Source of the DNA: Nonomuraea dietziae
Lineage (GTDB): Bacteria; Actinomycetota; Actinomycetes; Streptosporangiales; Streptosporangiaceae
NCBI RefSeq assembly: GCF_014195505.1
Contig: NZ_JACIBV010000001.1
Location: forward strand, 4,898,001 to 4,962,000
DNA length: 64,000 nucleotides
Reading direction: 5' to 3'
Shown: positions 33,849 to 43,080 of the stretch, in pieces
Layout: each line of letters begins with the position of its first letter
Position numbering within the stretch: position 1 is the first letter of the stretch
Position numbers and translations under genes: made by a program
Notes under the pieces: generated by a model
The model's database searches: none
Told to the model about the DNA's origin: nothing
Seen by the model: the letters and a program-made list of their open reading frames with translations, nothing else

Positions 33849-35358
33849 ATGAAATCCCGCATCCTCGTCCTGGCCGCCGCGATCGCGCTGGCCGCTCCCC
33901 TCACCGCCGGCGCTTCGACGGCGTCCTTACCACTGGCGCCACCGAACATCTCGCTGACCAACGTCAAGGCCCACCTCAGCCAGCTGCAGTCCATCGCCTC
34001 CAGCAACGGCGGCAACCGCGCCCACGGCAGGCCCGGCTACCTGGCCTCGGCCAACTACGTCAAGGGACAGCTGGACGCGGCCGGGTTCCAGACCACCCTG
34101 CAGTCGTTCACCTACAACGGCGCGACGGGCTACAACGTCATCGCCGACTGGCCCGGCGGCAACCCCGACGACGTCCTCATGGTCGGCGCCCACCTCGACA
34201 GCGTGACAGCGGGGCCCGGCATCAACGACAACGGCTCGGGCAGCGCCGCGATCCTGGAGACGGCGCTCGAGGTGTCGCGGCAGGCGCTGCAGCCTTCCAA
34301 GCACCTGCGCTTCGCCTGGTGGGGCGCGGAGGAGCTGGGACTGCGCGGCTCGCAGTACTACGTCACCAACCTGCCCACCGCCGAACGCTCCAAGATCAAG
34401 GGGTACCTGAACTTCGACATGGTCGGCTCGCCCAACGCCGGCTACTTCCTCTACGACGGCGACAACTCCGACGGCGTCGGGTCGGGCCCAGGACCTGCGG
34501 GCTCGGCCGAGCTGGAGCGGACGCTGCAGGACTACTTCGCCTCGATCGGCGTGCCGACCAGGGGCACCGACTTCGACGGCCGTTCGGACTACGGGCCGTT
34601 CATCTCGCGCGGCATCCCCGCAGGAGGCACCTTCACCGGCGCAGAGGGCATCAAGTCGAGCGCGCAGGCCCAGCTGTGGGGCGGTACGGCGGGGCAGGCC
34701 CTTCGACCCCTGCTACCACCGCGCGTGCGACACCACGAGCAACATCAACGACACGGCGCTGGACCGCAACGCCGACGCGGTGGCCTACGCCGTGTGGACG
34801 ATCGCCACCGCCGTACCGCCGCAGACGGTGTGGTCGGACGACCTCGAGAGCGCCACCGCCTGGACCGCCAACCCGAGCGGGACCGACACCGCCACCCTGG
34901 GTCTCTGGGAGCGCGGCGACCCCGAGGCCACCACCTCAAGCGGGAACAAGCAGCTCGGCACGGCCGTGAGCGGCTCCAACGACCTGGTCACAGGACGGCT
35001 GGCGGGCGCGAGCGCGGGAGCGTACGACGTCGACGGCGGGATCACCTCGATCCAGTCGCCTCCCGTCACGCTGCCGTCCAGTGGCGTGTTGAGGGTGTCG
35101 TTCTCCTGGTACCTGGCGCACGGCAGCAACTCCTCCAGCGCCGACTTCTTCAGGGTGAAGGTCGTGGGCGGCACGACCAGCACGGTGTTCCAGCAGCTGG
35201 GAGCTGCTTCGGACCGCGACGGGGCGTGGGCGGCGTCCACCGCTGACATCTCGGCGTACGCGGGCCAGACCGTCCGCATCGTGTTCGAGGCGGCCGACGC
35301 CTCGGGGGCGAGCCTGCTGGAGGCGGGCGTCGACGACGTCAAGGTCACTCGCCAGTAG
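33849..35358 (+). pseudogene. Secreted M28 aminopeptidase, interrupted by one frameshift
   Basis: Starts MKSRILVLAAAIALAAPLTA (signal peptide; GGAGGAACC upstream). The M28 domain runs directly after it: GAHLDSVTAGPG, GINDNGSGSAA, WWGAEELGLRGS, LNFDMVGS. At about 34697-34704 (GGCCC run) the frame breaks; in the frame one base over it continues FDPCYHRACDTTSNINDT, supplying the last zinc His, then a C-terminal beta-sandwich-like domain of about 175 residues (VWSDDLESATAWTANPSG to DDVKVTRQ) ending at 35358. One base less restores a protein of about 502 residues. Everything else is intact, so the shift is recent or a sequencing error. Confidence 0.85.
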
Positions 35359-35364
35359 TTCACC

Positions 35365-35393
35365 GGCGCCGCCCCTGGGTCAGGGGCGGCGCC
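35365..35393. terminator. Bidirectional terminator
   Basis: Perfect 13-bp stem GGCGCCGCCCCTG / CAGGGGCGGCGCC with a 3-nt loop, seven bases after the M28 stop and 62 bases beyond the end of the convergent phosphatase gene. Confidence 0.9.
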
Positions 35394-35454
35394 CCGCACC
35401 GCGCGGCGGGCTCGCGTCAGCCGATCTGTTCGGCCAGGGCGACGGTGGTAGTTG

Positions 35455-36954
35455 CTAGAGCGGTCCGCGACGCCAGGGGCCGCGGATGGCGTACGTCCGC
35501 CCGGGCGGGTCGAGCTCGGCGGTGCTGCCCAGTTGGTTGACGAACATGGTCGAGCCGTCGGGGGCGAAGCAGGCTCCGGCGAACTCGCTGTCGTCGGCGA
35601 TGTTGACGGCGAACTCGAACGGCTCCCCTCTGCGAGGGTCCAGGCCGATCAGCCGGTTGACGTTGGTCAGCCCTGGCGCGAGCGGGTGGGGGTCGGCGTC
35701 GGCGGACGACGCGTCGTCCTCGCAGAGCACGATGCCGCCGCGTGGGGTGAAGACGAGGTTGTCGGGTGAGTCGAGCTCCCTGCGCCCGGGCGATTCGTAG
35801 ACCAGCACCAGCGTGTCGCCCCTGCCTCGCGTGCCGGGGATGAGCCGCCAGACCTGACCGTAGCCCTCCCTGTAGCCGTCGGCGCCGGGGGCGTCGCCGT
35901 TCTTGGCGTCGCCGCCGCTGGTGGAGTTGAAGAAGACGCTGCCGTCGCCGTACCAGCAGCCCTCCAGCCGGTTGAACTTCGCTCCGCCCTTGGCCAGCCC
36001 CTGCTGGGTGCAGGTCGGGGCGCCGTTCTCCAGGTCGGGATCGGGGTCGTCGATCCGCACCCACTCGACGGGCAGGCGGGTGCCCATCGTCTGCCCCTCG
36101 CGGCAGTCGTAGGTGTCGACATTCTTGATCTTGAGCATCTCGAGGACGCCGCCCGAGGCGAGGTGGCGAGGGTTCCTGGGGCGGAAGCGGTACAACCCGT
36201 CGGGCTTGCCCGAGTCGTCCTCCGTCTCGTAGACGTAGCCCGTGCGAGGGTCGACGGCGACCGCCTCGTGAGAGAACCTCCCCATCGCGGTCAGCGGCAT
36301 GGAGGCGGCGGGCCTGCCGGGCTCGGGTCCGTCGAGCGGTACCTCGAAGATGTAGCCATGCTTCCGCTCCCAGCCCTGACCCCGGCCCGCCGTGGTCTCC
36401 TCGCAGGTCAGCCAGCCACGTCCGTGGAGCATCATGCCGCCGGCGCAGTTGATGATCGTGCCGTTGAGGCTGACGAAGTGCCGCAGCACCTCGCCGCTGC
36501 GCAGATCCACCTCGAGCGTGGTGGTGCCGCCGACGCCGAGTTCGTCGTAGCGCTCGGAACCGGGCACGTGGACCCGGCCGATGGGCGACCCCGGCGGGGT
36601 GCGGACCTCGTGGTTGCGGATCAGCCTGGCGGTGTGACGGCGGGTGCCGGGGAAGGCGGCCATGCCGTCGTGGGCGATCGGGGTCGCCACGCCGTCCGTC
36701 ATGGGGGTGCCCGTTCTGCCGAGCACGACGTAGGAGAAGCCGGCGGGCAGCGCGAGCAGCTCCTCACCGGTGTTCCTGGCGGGCGTACGGCGCAGCGGGC
36801 CGTACCCCACCTGGTTCGGGTCGGTCCAGGGACGGCCGGCGTCCGCCCACGACGCGTGAGCCCCCAGTGTCTCCATGGCGACGCCGCTGGCCAGCACGCC
36901 TCCTGCGGTGGCCAGGCCACGGCCGAGGAAGGATCGTCGATCGAGCTCGGTCAT
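35455..36954 (-). CDS. PhoX-type alkaline phosphatase (DUF839), Tat-exported
   Basis: A 499-residue protein. The N-terminus MTELDRRSFLGRGLATAGGV has the twin-arginine motif RRSFLGR followed by a weak hydrophobic stretch and AWAD-type cleavage region, indicating folded export by Tat. The body matches the PhoX/DUF839 beta-propeller: AHDGMAAFPG, LIRNHEVR, CAGGMMLHGRGWLTCEET (conserved Cys-Glu metal-site segment), EDDSGKPDGLYRF and LVFTPRGGIVLCEDD. PhoX enzymes are calcium/iron-dependent phosphomonoesterases released under phosphate starvation; no Pho box was recognised here. Confidence 0.9.
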   Translation of the reverse strand: MTELDRRSFLGRGLATAGGVLASGVAMETLGAHASWADAGRPWTDPNQVGYGPLRRTPARNTGEELLALPAGFSYVVLGRTGTPMTDGVATPIAHDGMAAFPGTRRHTARLIRNHEVRTPPGSPIGRVHVPGSERYDELGVGGTTTLEVDLRSGEVLRHFVSLNGTIINCAGGMMLHGRGWLTCEETTAGRGQGWERKHGYIFEVPLDGPEPGRPAASMPLTAMGRFSHEAVAVDPRTGYVYETEDDSGKPDGLYRFRPRNPRHLASGGVLEMLKIKNVDTYDCREGQTMGTRLPVEWVRIDDPDPDLENGAPTCTQQGLAKGGAKFNRLEGCWYGDGSVFFNSTSGGDAKNGDAPGADGYREGYGQVWRLIPGTRGRGDTLVLVYESPGRRELDSPDNLVFTPRGGIVLCEDDASSADADPHPLAPGLTNVNRLIGLDPRRGEPFEFAVNIADDSEFAGACFAPDGSTMFVNQLGSTAELDPPGRTYAIRGPWRRGPL

Positions 36955-37028
36955 GGGTGCTTCCCCTCGGGACCGGACAGGAACGGGACTTCCCCCACCG
37001 TAGACGCGCTTCCGCCCGTTGAGGGGAC

Positions 37029-37775
37029 CTATTCAGATCGCCCGGCGCGCCGCGCCATCAGCGCCTCGATGCCGTCGAGCAGCAGGTTGAGCCCGAACAG
37101 GAAGTCGGCGTCCTCCGTCCAGCCCTCGGACTCCTTCAGCAGCCCCGAGCGCATCATCGCCGACAGCACCGGATACGTCGCGGGGTCGAGCACCTCGGCG
37201 AGCACCTCGCCGTAGTCGGTGGCTCCCTTGACCCCCGCCGCCGCCAACTCCTGGCCGGCCGCCTTCGTCGCGTGCACGAGCGTGGCGTCGGTCAGCGCGT
37301 AGCCGGTGAGCGCGGTGGCGACGTTGAACTTCTCACCGTCGTCGAGCGCGGTGTCGCCGAGCACGTCCAGGAGACGCTCGAGCCAGTACAGCCGGCGCGG
37401 CCCCATCGGCGGGGTGAGCCCCTGGAGCGACAGCAGCCACGGACGCGAGAGCAGGAGGTCCCTGTTGGCACGGGTCCACACGGCGAGGTAGTCGCGCCAG
37501 GGCAGCTCCCCCCGCTCGGGTGGCGCCGGGACCGCGCTGTCGGACATGACGGTCAGCAACTCGTCCTTGCTGCCGACATACCGGTACAGCGCCATCGGCG
37601 CGACGCCCACCTGAGCCGCCACGCTGCTCATCGACAGCCCTGCCAGCCCCTCGGTGTCGGCGATCTCGATGGCGGCCGCAGTGATCGTCGCCAGATCCAG
37701 TCGCGGCTTCGGGCCCCTGCGCGACGAGTGCTCGCGCCCCCACATCCGCGCCACGACCGGCGGCAGCTCCACCAT
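37029..37775 (-). CDS. TetR/AcrR family regulator (TetR_C type)
   Basis: A 248-residue regulator starting MVELPPVVARMWGREHSSRR at ATG 37775, with GGGAGG seven bases upstream. HTH: LSMSSVAAQVGVAPMALYRY VGSKDEL near residues 48-72, typical of the TetR group with the TetR_C_1 drug-sensing C-terminus (DRDLLLSRPWLL-like NRDLLLSRPWLLSLQGLTPP). It is divergent from a DrrA-like ABC gene with a palindrome between, so it most likely represses that exporter. Confidence 0.92.
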   Translation of the reverse strand: MVELPPVVARMWGREHSSRRGPKPRLDLATITAAAIEIADTEGLAGLSMSSVAAQVGVAPMALYRYVGSKDELLTVMSDSAVPAPPERGELPWRDYLAVWTRANRDLLLSRPWLLSLQGLTPPMGPRRLYWLERLLDVLGDTALDDGEKFNVATALTGYALTDATLVHATKAAGQELAAAGVKGATDYGEVLAEVLDPATYPVLSAMMRSGLLKESEGWTEDADFLFGLNLLLDGIEALMARRAGRSE

Positions 37776-37799
37776 CGAACACCTCCCTTTCCAGGAACT

Positions 37800-37839
37800 G
37801 TGTACGTGATATAGCTTAATAACTATGTATGCGATACAC
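37800..37839. promoter_or_regulatory. Palindromic operator between tetR and the ABC exporter
   Basis: Arms GTGTACGTGATATAG (37800-37814) and CTATGTATGCGATACAC (37823-37839) form an imperfect inverted repeat around an AT-rich centre. It covers the likely promoters of both divergent genes. Tandem half-sites of the GTGTA / TACAC type fit TetR binding. Confidence 0.7.
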
Positions 37840-37845
37840 AGTACG

Positions 37846-38790
37846 ATGCACACGGATACTGAGGTCGCGATCCACGCCCGGGGCCTCACCAAGTCCTTCG
37901 GCGGCACGCGCGTGCTGGCCGGGGTCGACCTCGCCGTCCCGACGGGCTCGCTGCTGGCCCTCCTCGGACCGAACGGATCAGGCAAGACCACCACGGTGCG
38001 GATCCTGACCACGCTGCTGGCCGCCGACAGCGGCACCGCCACCGTGGCGGGCCACGACGTCGCGCGCGAGCCCGTCGCGGTCCGCCGCGCCATCGGCCTG
38101 ACGGCCCAGCAGGCCACCGTGGACGACCTGCTCACGGGAAGGGAGAACCTGGAGCTGTTCTCCGGCCTGTACCACGTGGGCAGGCGGGAGGCCAGGCGCC
38201 GTACGGCCGAGCTGCTCGACCGCTTCGGCCTCGGCGACGCGGCCGACCGCCGGGTCTCGACCTACTCCGGAGGCATGCGCCGACGGCTGGACCTCGCGGC
38301 CAGCATGGTGGCCGCGCCCAGGATCCTCTTCCTGGACGAGCCCACCACCGGCCTCGACCCGCGCAGCAGGGCCGAGCTCTGGACCGTCATCCGCGAGCTG
38401 CTCGCCTCCGGCACCACCATCCTGCTGACGACCCAGTACCTGGAGGAGGCCGACCAGCTGGCCGCCCGCATCGCGGTGATCAACGGCGGTCGCATCGTCG
38501 CCGAGGACGCCCCTGACGTCCTCAAGCGCCAGATCGGCTCCGAGCGCCTGACCCTGCGCCTGTCGAGCGCCGCTGACCTTTCCCACGCCGGCGCCGTCCT
38601 GTCCGCGGGCGGTGACGGGGGCCTCCACCTCGACGCCGGCCGGTGCGAGCTCACGCTGGCACTCCAGGATCCCGATCACCTGCGCCGGGCCCTGGACCTC
38701 CTGCACGGCGCCGCCATCGCCGTCGAGCGGGTCGAGCTACGCACCCCCACCCTGGACGACGTCTTCTTCGAGCTGACGGCGGCGGCATGA
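37846..38790 (+). CDS. DrrA-like ABC transporter ATP-binding protein
   Basis: A 314-residue ATPase beginning MHTDTEVAIHARGLTKSFGG. Walker A LLGPNGSGKTTTVRIL, signature YSGGMRRRLDLAASM, Walker B ILFLDEPTTGLDP and switch His replaced by Gln in LLTTQYLEEADQL, as is normal for the DrrA/daunorubicin-resistance group; a C-terminal extension carries the DrrA regulatory domain (TPTLDDVFFELTA). No Shine-Dalgarno is visible for ATG 37846 or for ATG 37825, so the start is uncertain. Coupled by ATGA overlap to its permease. Probably exports a drug or lipid. Confidence 0.92.
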   Translation: MHTDTEVAIHARGLTKSFGGTRVLAGVDLAVPTGSLLALLGPNGSGKTTTVRILTTLLAADSGTATVAGHDVAREPVAVRRAIGLTAQQATVDDLLTGRENLELFSGLYHVGRREARRRTAELLDRFGLGDAADRRVSTYSGGMRRRLDLAASMVAAPRILFLDEPTTGLDPRSRAELWTVIRELLASGTTILLTTQYLEEADQLAARIAVINGGRIVAEDAPDVLKRQIGSERLTLRLSSAADLSHAGAVLSAGGDGGLHLDAGRCELTLALQDPDHLRRALDLLHGAAIAVERVELRTPTLDDVFFELTAAA

Positions 38791-39566
38791 GCACCGCCAT
38801 CGCCACGACGGCGGGCGACCTGCGCCGTCTCGCAGGCAGAGCGCTGCGCCACGAGGCGCGCACGCCCGACGCCCTCATGGTGAACATCGCCCTGCCGGTG
38901 ATCATCATGCTGCTCTTCGTCTACGTCTTCGGCGGCGCGATCACCACAGGGTCGAGCGGGCTGGCCTACGTCGACTTCGTGGTGCCGGCCGTCCTGCTCA
39001 TGGCGGGCGGGTACGGCGCCGCGCTGACGGCCGTGAGCATCTCCCGTGAGATGACCGGCGGGATGATCGACCGCTTCCGCACCCTGCCCATCAGCGGCTG
39101 GGTGGTCCCTGCCGGATTCGTCGTCGCCTCGGTGGTGCGCAGCGTGGTGGCGACCGCGATCGCGCTGGCGGTGGCGATCGCGCTGGGCTTCCGGCCCAGC
39201 GCCTCGCTCGCCGAAGGGGCGCTGGTGCTGGTCCTGGTCTTCGGGTACGTCCTGGCGGTGTCCGCGGTCGCGGCACTGTGGGGGCTGTTCGTCAGATCCA
39301 CCCAGGCCGCCGAGGCGTTCAGCTTCATGGTGATCTTCTTCCCGTACGTCTCGGACGGCGTCGTGCCCGCGGAGACCATGCCGGGCCCGCTGCGCGGCTT
39401 CGCCGAGCACCAGCCCACGACGCCCATCGTGGAGGCGCTGCGCGCACTGCTCCTGGACCAGCCGATGGGGAACGCGGGATGGTTGTCCGCGATCTGGCTC
39501 ACCGCCGCGGTGCTGATCAGCGTCCCGATCGCGGCGGTGCTGTTCAGACGGAGGACCGTCCGGTAG
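38787..39566 (+). CDS. DrrB-like ABC-2 permease
   Basis: A 259-residue membrane protein starting MSTAIATTAGDLRRLAGRAL at the ATG that overlaps the ATPase stop. Six hydrophobic helices, with the ABC-2 signature region MTGGMIDRFRTLPISGWVVP near residue 90 and FPYVSDGVVPAETMPGPLRG near 190, the typical end of DrrB proteins (P-x-x-x-PGPL). It forms the channel for the preceding ATPase. Confidence 0.92.
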   Translation: MSTAIATTAGDLRRLAGRALRHEARTPDALMVNIALPVIIMLLFVYVFGGAITTGSSGLAYVDFVVPAVLLMAGGYGAALTAVSISREMTGGMIDRFRTLPISGWVVPAGFVVASVVRSVVATAIALAVAIALGFRPSASLAEGALVLVLVFGYVLAVSAVAALWGLFVRSTQAAEAFSFMVIFFPYVSDGVVPAETMPGPLRGFAEHQPTTPIVEALRALLLDQPMGNAGWLSAIWLTAAVLISVPIAAVLFRRRTVR

Positions 39567-39652
39567 CCCTGTGCGGGCGCCCGTGAAAGCACTTCGGCAC
39601 TTCGGGCAAGTAGGGGCGACCATCGTTGACCCGACCCACCGGAGACATCTGC

Positions 39653-40204
39653 ATGGCCGTTCCACCTGACCTGGCCGACCCTCCCGACCTGCGGGTTCAC
39701 TTCGAGCAGATCTTCAACGCGCACTTCGCCGAGATCCACCGCTACATCGCCAGGCGGCTGTCCGACGACACCGCCGACGACCTGGCCGCCGAGGTGTTCC
39801 TGGCGGCCTACAGGGGCGGATACGACGCCTCGCGCGGCGGCGTGCGGCCCTGGCTGTTCGGCATCGCCACCCACCTCATCTCGCGGCACCGCCGTACCGA
39901 GATCCGCAGGTGGAAGGCGCTCAGCCGGACGGCCGAGCGCCTCGAGCCCAGCCACGAGGACGCCGCGCTGGCGCGCGTGGCGGCGGGCGAGGTGGTCGGC
40001 CCGCTGGCGGGGGCGCTGGCCGCGCTCAACCGGGGGGACCGCGACGTGGTGCTGCTGAGCGTGCTCGGCGGCCTCAGCCACGCCGAGGTCGCCGCCGCCC
40101 TGAACATCCCGGCGGGAACGGTCGCCTCCAGGCTCAACCGGGCCCGCAAGCAGCTCCGCAAGGCACTCGGCGACGTCAACCCCCTGGAGGAGACCCATGG
40201 ATGA
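39653..40204 (+). CDS. ECF RNA polymerase sigma factor (module 1)
   Basis: A 183-residue sigma-70 family protein starting MAVPPDLADPPDLRVHFEQI at ATG 39653. Region 2: FNAHFAEIHRYIARRLSDDT then ADDLAAEVFLAAYRG; region 4: LNRGDRDVVLLSVLGGLSHA, NIPAGTVASRLNRARKQLRK. It has no region 3, so is an ECF type. Its last eight bases overlap the following CU044_5270-family gene. Close in sequence and arrangement to the sigma factor at 41415. Confidence 0.92.
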   Translation: MAVPPDLADPPDLRVHFEQIFNAHFAEIHRYIARRLSDDTADDLAAEVFLAAYRGGYDASRGGVRPWLFGIATHLISRHRRTEIRRWKALSRTAERLEPSHEDAALARVAAGEVVGPLAGALAALNRGDRDVVLLSVLGGLSHAEVAAALNIPAGTVASRLNRARKQLRKALGDVNPLEETHG

Positions 40205-41372
40205 GCTGACCCTCCTGGCACGGGCGCTGCCCGACGCTCCTCCGCCTTCTGCGGAGGTGGTCGAGAGGGCCCGCGCCCGGCTGGCCGCCGCCCGCCAGGA
40301 GCCCCCACGGCCTCGCCGGTCGGGACGGCGCGGCCGCCTCGTCTGGGCATGGACGCTGGGCACGGCCATGGCCACGGCCGCCGTCGTCATGGCCGTCGTC
40401 ACGCTGGTGTCGAGCCTGGCCCTCGTGCCCGCGCCCGCGCTCGTGCCCTCAGGGGGCAACGAGGCCCTGCTCAGGCTGGCCGACGAGGTGGCGAAGCTGC
40501 CGGACGACCGCGGCGCCTACTGGCGCAGGCCGTTGCTCAACAACGGGCTGATCAGGGTGAAGGCGGGCGACAAGGCCTTCAACGTGCTCTCCTCGTCGCG
40601 GATCGACCTCTGGCAGCCGCGCGACGTCCGCGACCCCGTCCACGTGGAGCAGTGGGAGCAGTTCGTCCGCCCCGCCACCCCCGCCGACGAACGCGTGTGG
40701 CGGGCGGCCGGCGCGCCGGCCACCGTCCAGCGGGTGTGCACGCCGGGCACCCGCGCGGGCGACTGCAAGAAGATTCGGATGCGGTCGAAGCCCTCCGACT
40801 GCCTCTCCACGCACGCGGCCGAGCCCGGGGGCGTGCTCGGCGACCGGCGGCTGGGCGAACTCACCCTCGCCGACATCTCGGCGCTGCCCGGCGACGCCGC
40901 CCTGCTGCGGGAGAGACTGCGCGCCTACTGGAAGGCCAGCAAGAGCGCCCGGGCGTGGAAAAGCTTCGAGGAGTTCCTTCCCATGGCCCGGGTCCTGTTG
41001 GAGCTGCCGGTCAGCCCCTCGGTCAGGGCGGCCGCCCTGCGCCTTCTCGCGGGCCTGCCGACGACCAAGGTGCGCGGCTCGGTCACCGACCCCATGGGAC
41101 GCCAGGGCCTCGCGGTCACCTTCGTGAAGAGCGAGGGGTTCACCGGCCAGTTCGGCGCCGACGACGAGGTGGCTGAGCGGTACGTCACCATCCTTCACCC
41201 TCGCACCGGCACCCTCCTGGCCGCCAACGTCTCCATCGCGGCCGAGAGCGCCGAAGGGCTCGCTCAGGGGACGGTCATGCACTACCAGGCATGGGCGCCC
41301 GAGGCCGGCTGGACCGACGAGCGCCCCGAGCGGCCCCGCGGCTGCCGGCGCAGCGACCGCCCGATCCCGTGA
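40197..41372 (+). CDS. CU044_5270 family membrane-anchored protein (module 1)
   Basis: A 391-residue protein (MDELTLLARALPDAPPPSAE). A short cytoplasmic N-terminus of about 50 residues is followed by one helix (WAWTLGTAMATAAVVMAVVT) and a large extracytoplasmic domain with two conserved-looking Cys pairs (CTPGTRAGDCKK, SDCLS). The C-terminal part (LLAGLPTTKVRGSVTDPMGR QGLAV then YVTILHPRTGTLLA) matches the CU044_5270 family, usually encoded just after an ECF sigma gene. It is probably a membrane regulator or anti-sigma-like sensor for the overlapping sigma factor; that role is inferred from context. Confidence 0.85.
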   Translation: MDELTLLARALPDAPPPSAEVVERARARLAAARQEPPRPRRSGRRGRLVWAWTLGTAMATAAVVMAVVTLVSSLALVPAPALVPSGGNEALLRLADEVAKLPDDRGAYWRRPLLNNGLIRVKAGDKAFNVLSSSRIDLWQPRDVRDPVHVEQWEQFVRPATPADERVWRAAGAPATVQRVCTPGTRAGDCKKIRMRSKPSDCLSTHAAEPGGVLGDRRLGELTLADISALPGDAALLRERLRAYWKASKSARAWKSFEEFLPMARVLLELPVSPSVRAAALRLLAGLPTTKVRGSVTDPMGRQGLAVTFVKSEGFTGQFGADDEVAERYVTILHPRTGTLLAANVSIAAESAEGLAQGTVMHYQAWAPEAGWTDERPERPRGCRRSDRPIP

Positions 41373-41414
41373 GCATGGCGAGAACCCGAATCCCGCCATC
41401 GGGAGACAGCAGGC

Positions 41415-42005
41415 ATGACACAACCGCAACCGGTGGAGACGCTAGAGGCGGACGACGCCGAGCTGATCCGCCGGTCACACGATGACCCTGAACAGTTCGC
41501 GGGGTTGTTCGACCGCTACATCCAGCAGATCCATCGCTATGTCGCCAGGCGGCTCGGCACCCAGGCGGCCGACGACATCGCGGCGGAGACGTTCCTGACA
41601 GCCTTCCGCCGCCGCGCGTCCTATGACGTCACGCAGCGGCTGGCCAGGCCGTGGCTGTACGGCATCGCGACCACCCTCATGGCCAGGCACCGGCGCGGCG
41701 AGGAGCGGTTCCTGCGTGCGCTGAGCCGTACGGGGGTGGACCCGCTGCCCGAGCCCATGGCCGACGCGGTGGTCGGCCGCGTCGCCGCCCAGGAGGAGGA
41801 CCGCCGGCTCGCGGGGGCGCTGGCGGGCCTGTCGCAGGGCGATCGGGACGTGCTGCTGCTGGTGGCGGGGGGCGATCTGACCTACGAGGAGGTGGCGTGG
41901 GCGCTCGGCGTGCCGATCGGGACCGTCCGCTCCCGCCTGCACCGGGCGCGCAAGAAGGCCAGGGCCGCCCTCGGCGGCGACGATCCGACGAGAGAGGTCT
42001 CCTGA
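41415..42005 (+). CDS. ECF RNA polymerase sigma factor (module 2)
   Basis: A 196-residue sigma factor (MTQPQPVETLEADDAELIRR). Region 2: FDRYIQQIHRYVARRLGTQA ADDIAAETFLTAFRR; region 4: LSQGDRDVLLLVAGGDLTYE, GVPIGTVRSRLHRARKKARA. Its stop and the next start share one base (TGATG). It is a paralog of module 1, spaced 42 bases after it, suggesting a tandem duplication of the whole sigma/CU044_5270 pair. Confidence 0.92.
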   Translation: MTQPQPVETLEADDAELIRRSHDDPEQFAGLFDRYIQQIHRYVARRLGTQAADDIAAETFLTAFRRRASYDVTQRLARPWLYGIATTLMARHRRGEERFLRALSRTGVDPLPEPMADAVVGRVAAQEEDRRLAGALAGLSQGDRDVLLLVAGGDLTYEEVAWALGVPIGTVRSRLHRARKKARAALGGDDPTREVS

Positions 42006-42967
42006 TGAACGAGATCAAGCAGTTCCGCTCCGCCACCCCCGTGATCACCCGTGAAGCGGAGGACGCGGCCCGCGCCCGCCTGCTGCGGGCGATGCACGAG
42101 CCTGCCCCCGAGCCCGTACGGCGGCGCGCGCCACGCGTGCCGCGCCTCGCGTGGCGGCTCGTGGTCGCCGGCGCGGCGGCCGTGGCGCTCGTCGCGGGCC
42201 TGGAGGTGGTCCAGAGCGACGGCCGGCCGGACACGGTCGCCGTCGCCAACGTCCAAGAGCTGGGAGAACGAGCCGCCAAGAGCGTCGAGGGCGACCCCCA
42301 CGACCCCTACGCCGCCTACAAGCGCACCCCTTCGCCCGGCCAATGGCTGTACGTGAAGGAGACGATCGCTCCGCTGCTCAACGAGCCGCACCCGGAGGTC
42401 GATCGCGACAGTCGCATGACGCGCGAGACGTGGCAAAGCCTGGACGGCAAGCAGACCGCGCTGGACGACGGGGAGGGCAAGCTCATCATCGAAGAAGCCC
42501 GCCCCGACATCACCGCCGCCGACCTGGCCAAGAGCCCCGTCACTCCGGAGGAGTCGCTGGCCAGGATCGAGGCGGTCGTCGACGCCACCCCCGCGTCGCC
42601 GTTCGACGACGGCGCGAGCAGGCAGCAGCGGGTCTTCCAAGCGATCTCCCAGCTCATGAGAGAGCAGGCGCTCACGCCTGAGGTACGGGCCGCGCTGTTC
42701 CGCGCGCTCCCGATGGTCGAAGGCGTCACGGTCAAGCAGGACGCCGTCGACGCGACCGGCCGCCACGGCGTGGCGTTCGCCTACACCGGCCAGTGGGAGC
42801 GCTCCGAGATCGTCCTCAGCTCGGACGACTACCGGTTCCTGGGAACGTACCGCGAGGCCATCGCCGACCGAACCCTCGAGACGATCACGGTCAAGGCGGG
42901 CACGCCGCTGTCCTGGACCGCCCAACTGGAGACCAAGCTCGTCGACAAGCCCGGCCACCGCCCCTGA
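42005..42967 (+). CDS. CU044_5270 family membrane-anchored protein (module 2)
   Basis: A 320-residue protein (MNEIKQFRSATPVITREAED). One helix (LAWRLVVAGAAAVALVAGLE, about residues 50-70), then an extracytoplasmic part containing QWLYVKETIAPLLN and, near the C-terminus, ALFRALPMVEGVTVKQDAVD ATGRHGVAFAY and LGTYREAI, the same family end as module 1. It lacks the Cys-rich insertion of module 1, so the two may sense different cues. A strong terminator follows. Confidence 0.85.
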   Translation: MNEIKQFRSATPVITREAEDAARARLLRAMHEPAPEPVRRRAPRVPRLAWRLVVAGAAAVALVAGLEVVQSDGRPDTVAVANVQELGERAAKSVEGDPHDPYAAYKRTPSPGQWLYVKETIAPLLNEPHPEVDRDSRMTRETWQSLDGKQTALDDGEGKLIIEEARPDITAADLAKSPVTPEESLARIEAVVDATPASPFDDGASRQQRVFQAISQLMREQALTPEVRAALFRALPMVEGVTVKQDAVDATGRHGVAFAYTGQWERSEIVLSSDDYRFLGTYREAIADRTLETITVKAGTPLSWTAQLETKLVDKPGHRP

Positions 42968-42991
42968 CCCTCCTCCGCCCCGGCGCGGTAA

Positions 42992-43019
42992 GAGGGGTCG
43001 CGGATCCCCGCGACCCCTC
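42992..43019 (+). terminator. Terminator after the second sigma module
   Basis: 12-bp stem GAGGGGTCGCGG / CCGCGACCCCTC with a 4-nt loop, 25 bases after the stop. It likely ends the four-gene sigma unit. Confidence 0.88.
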
Positions 43020-43080
43020 CTGAGCGCTCCGCGACCCTTCCTGAGCGCGGATCTCCGCGGCCTTCCTGGCGCGGACCGAG

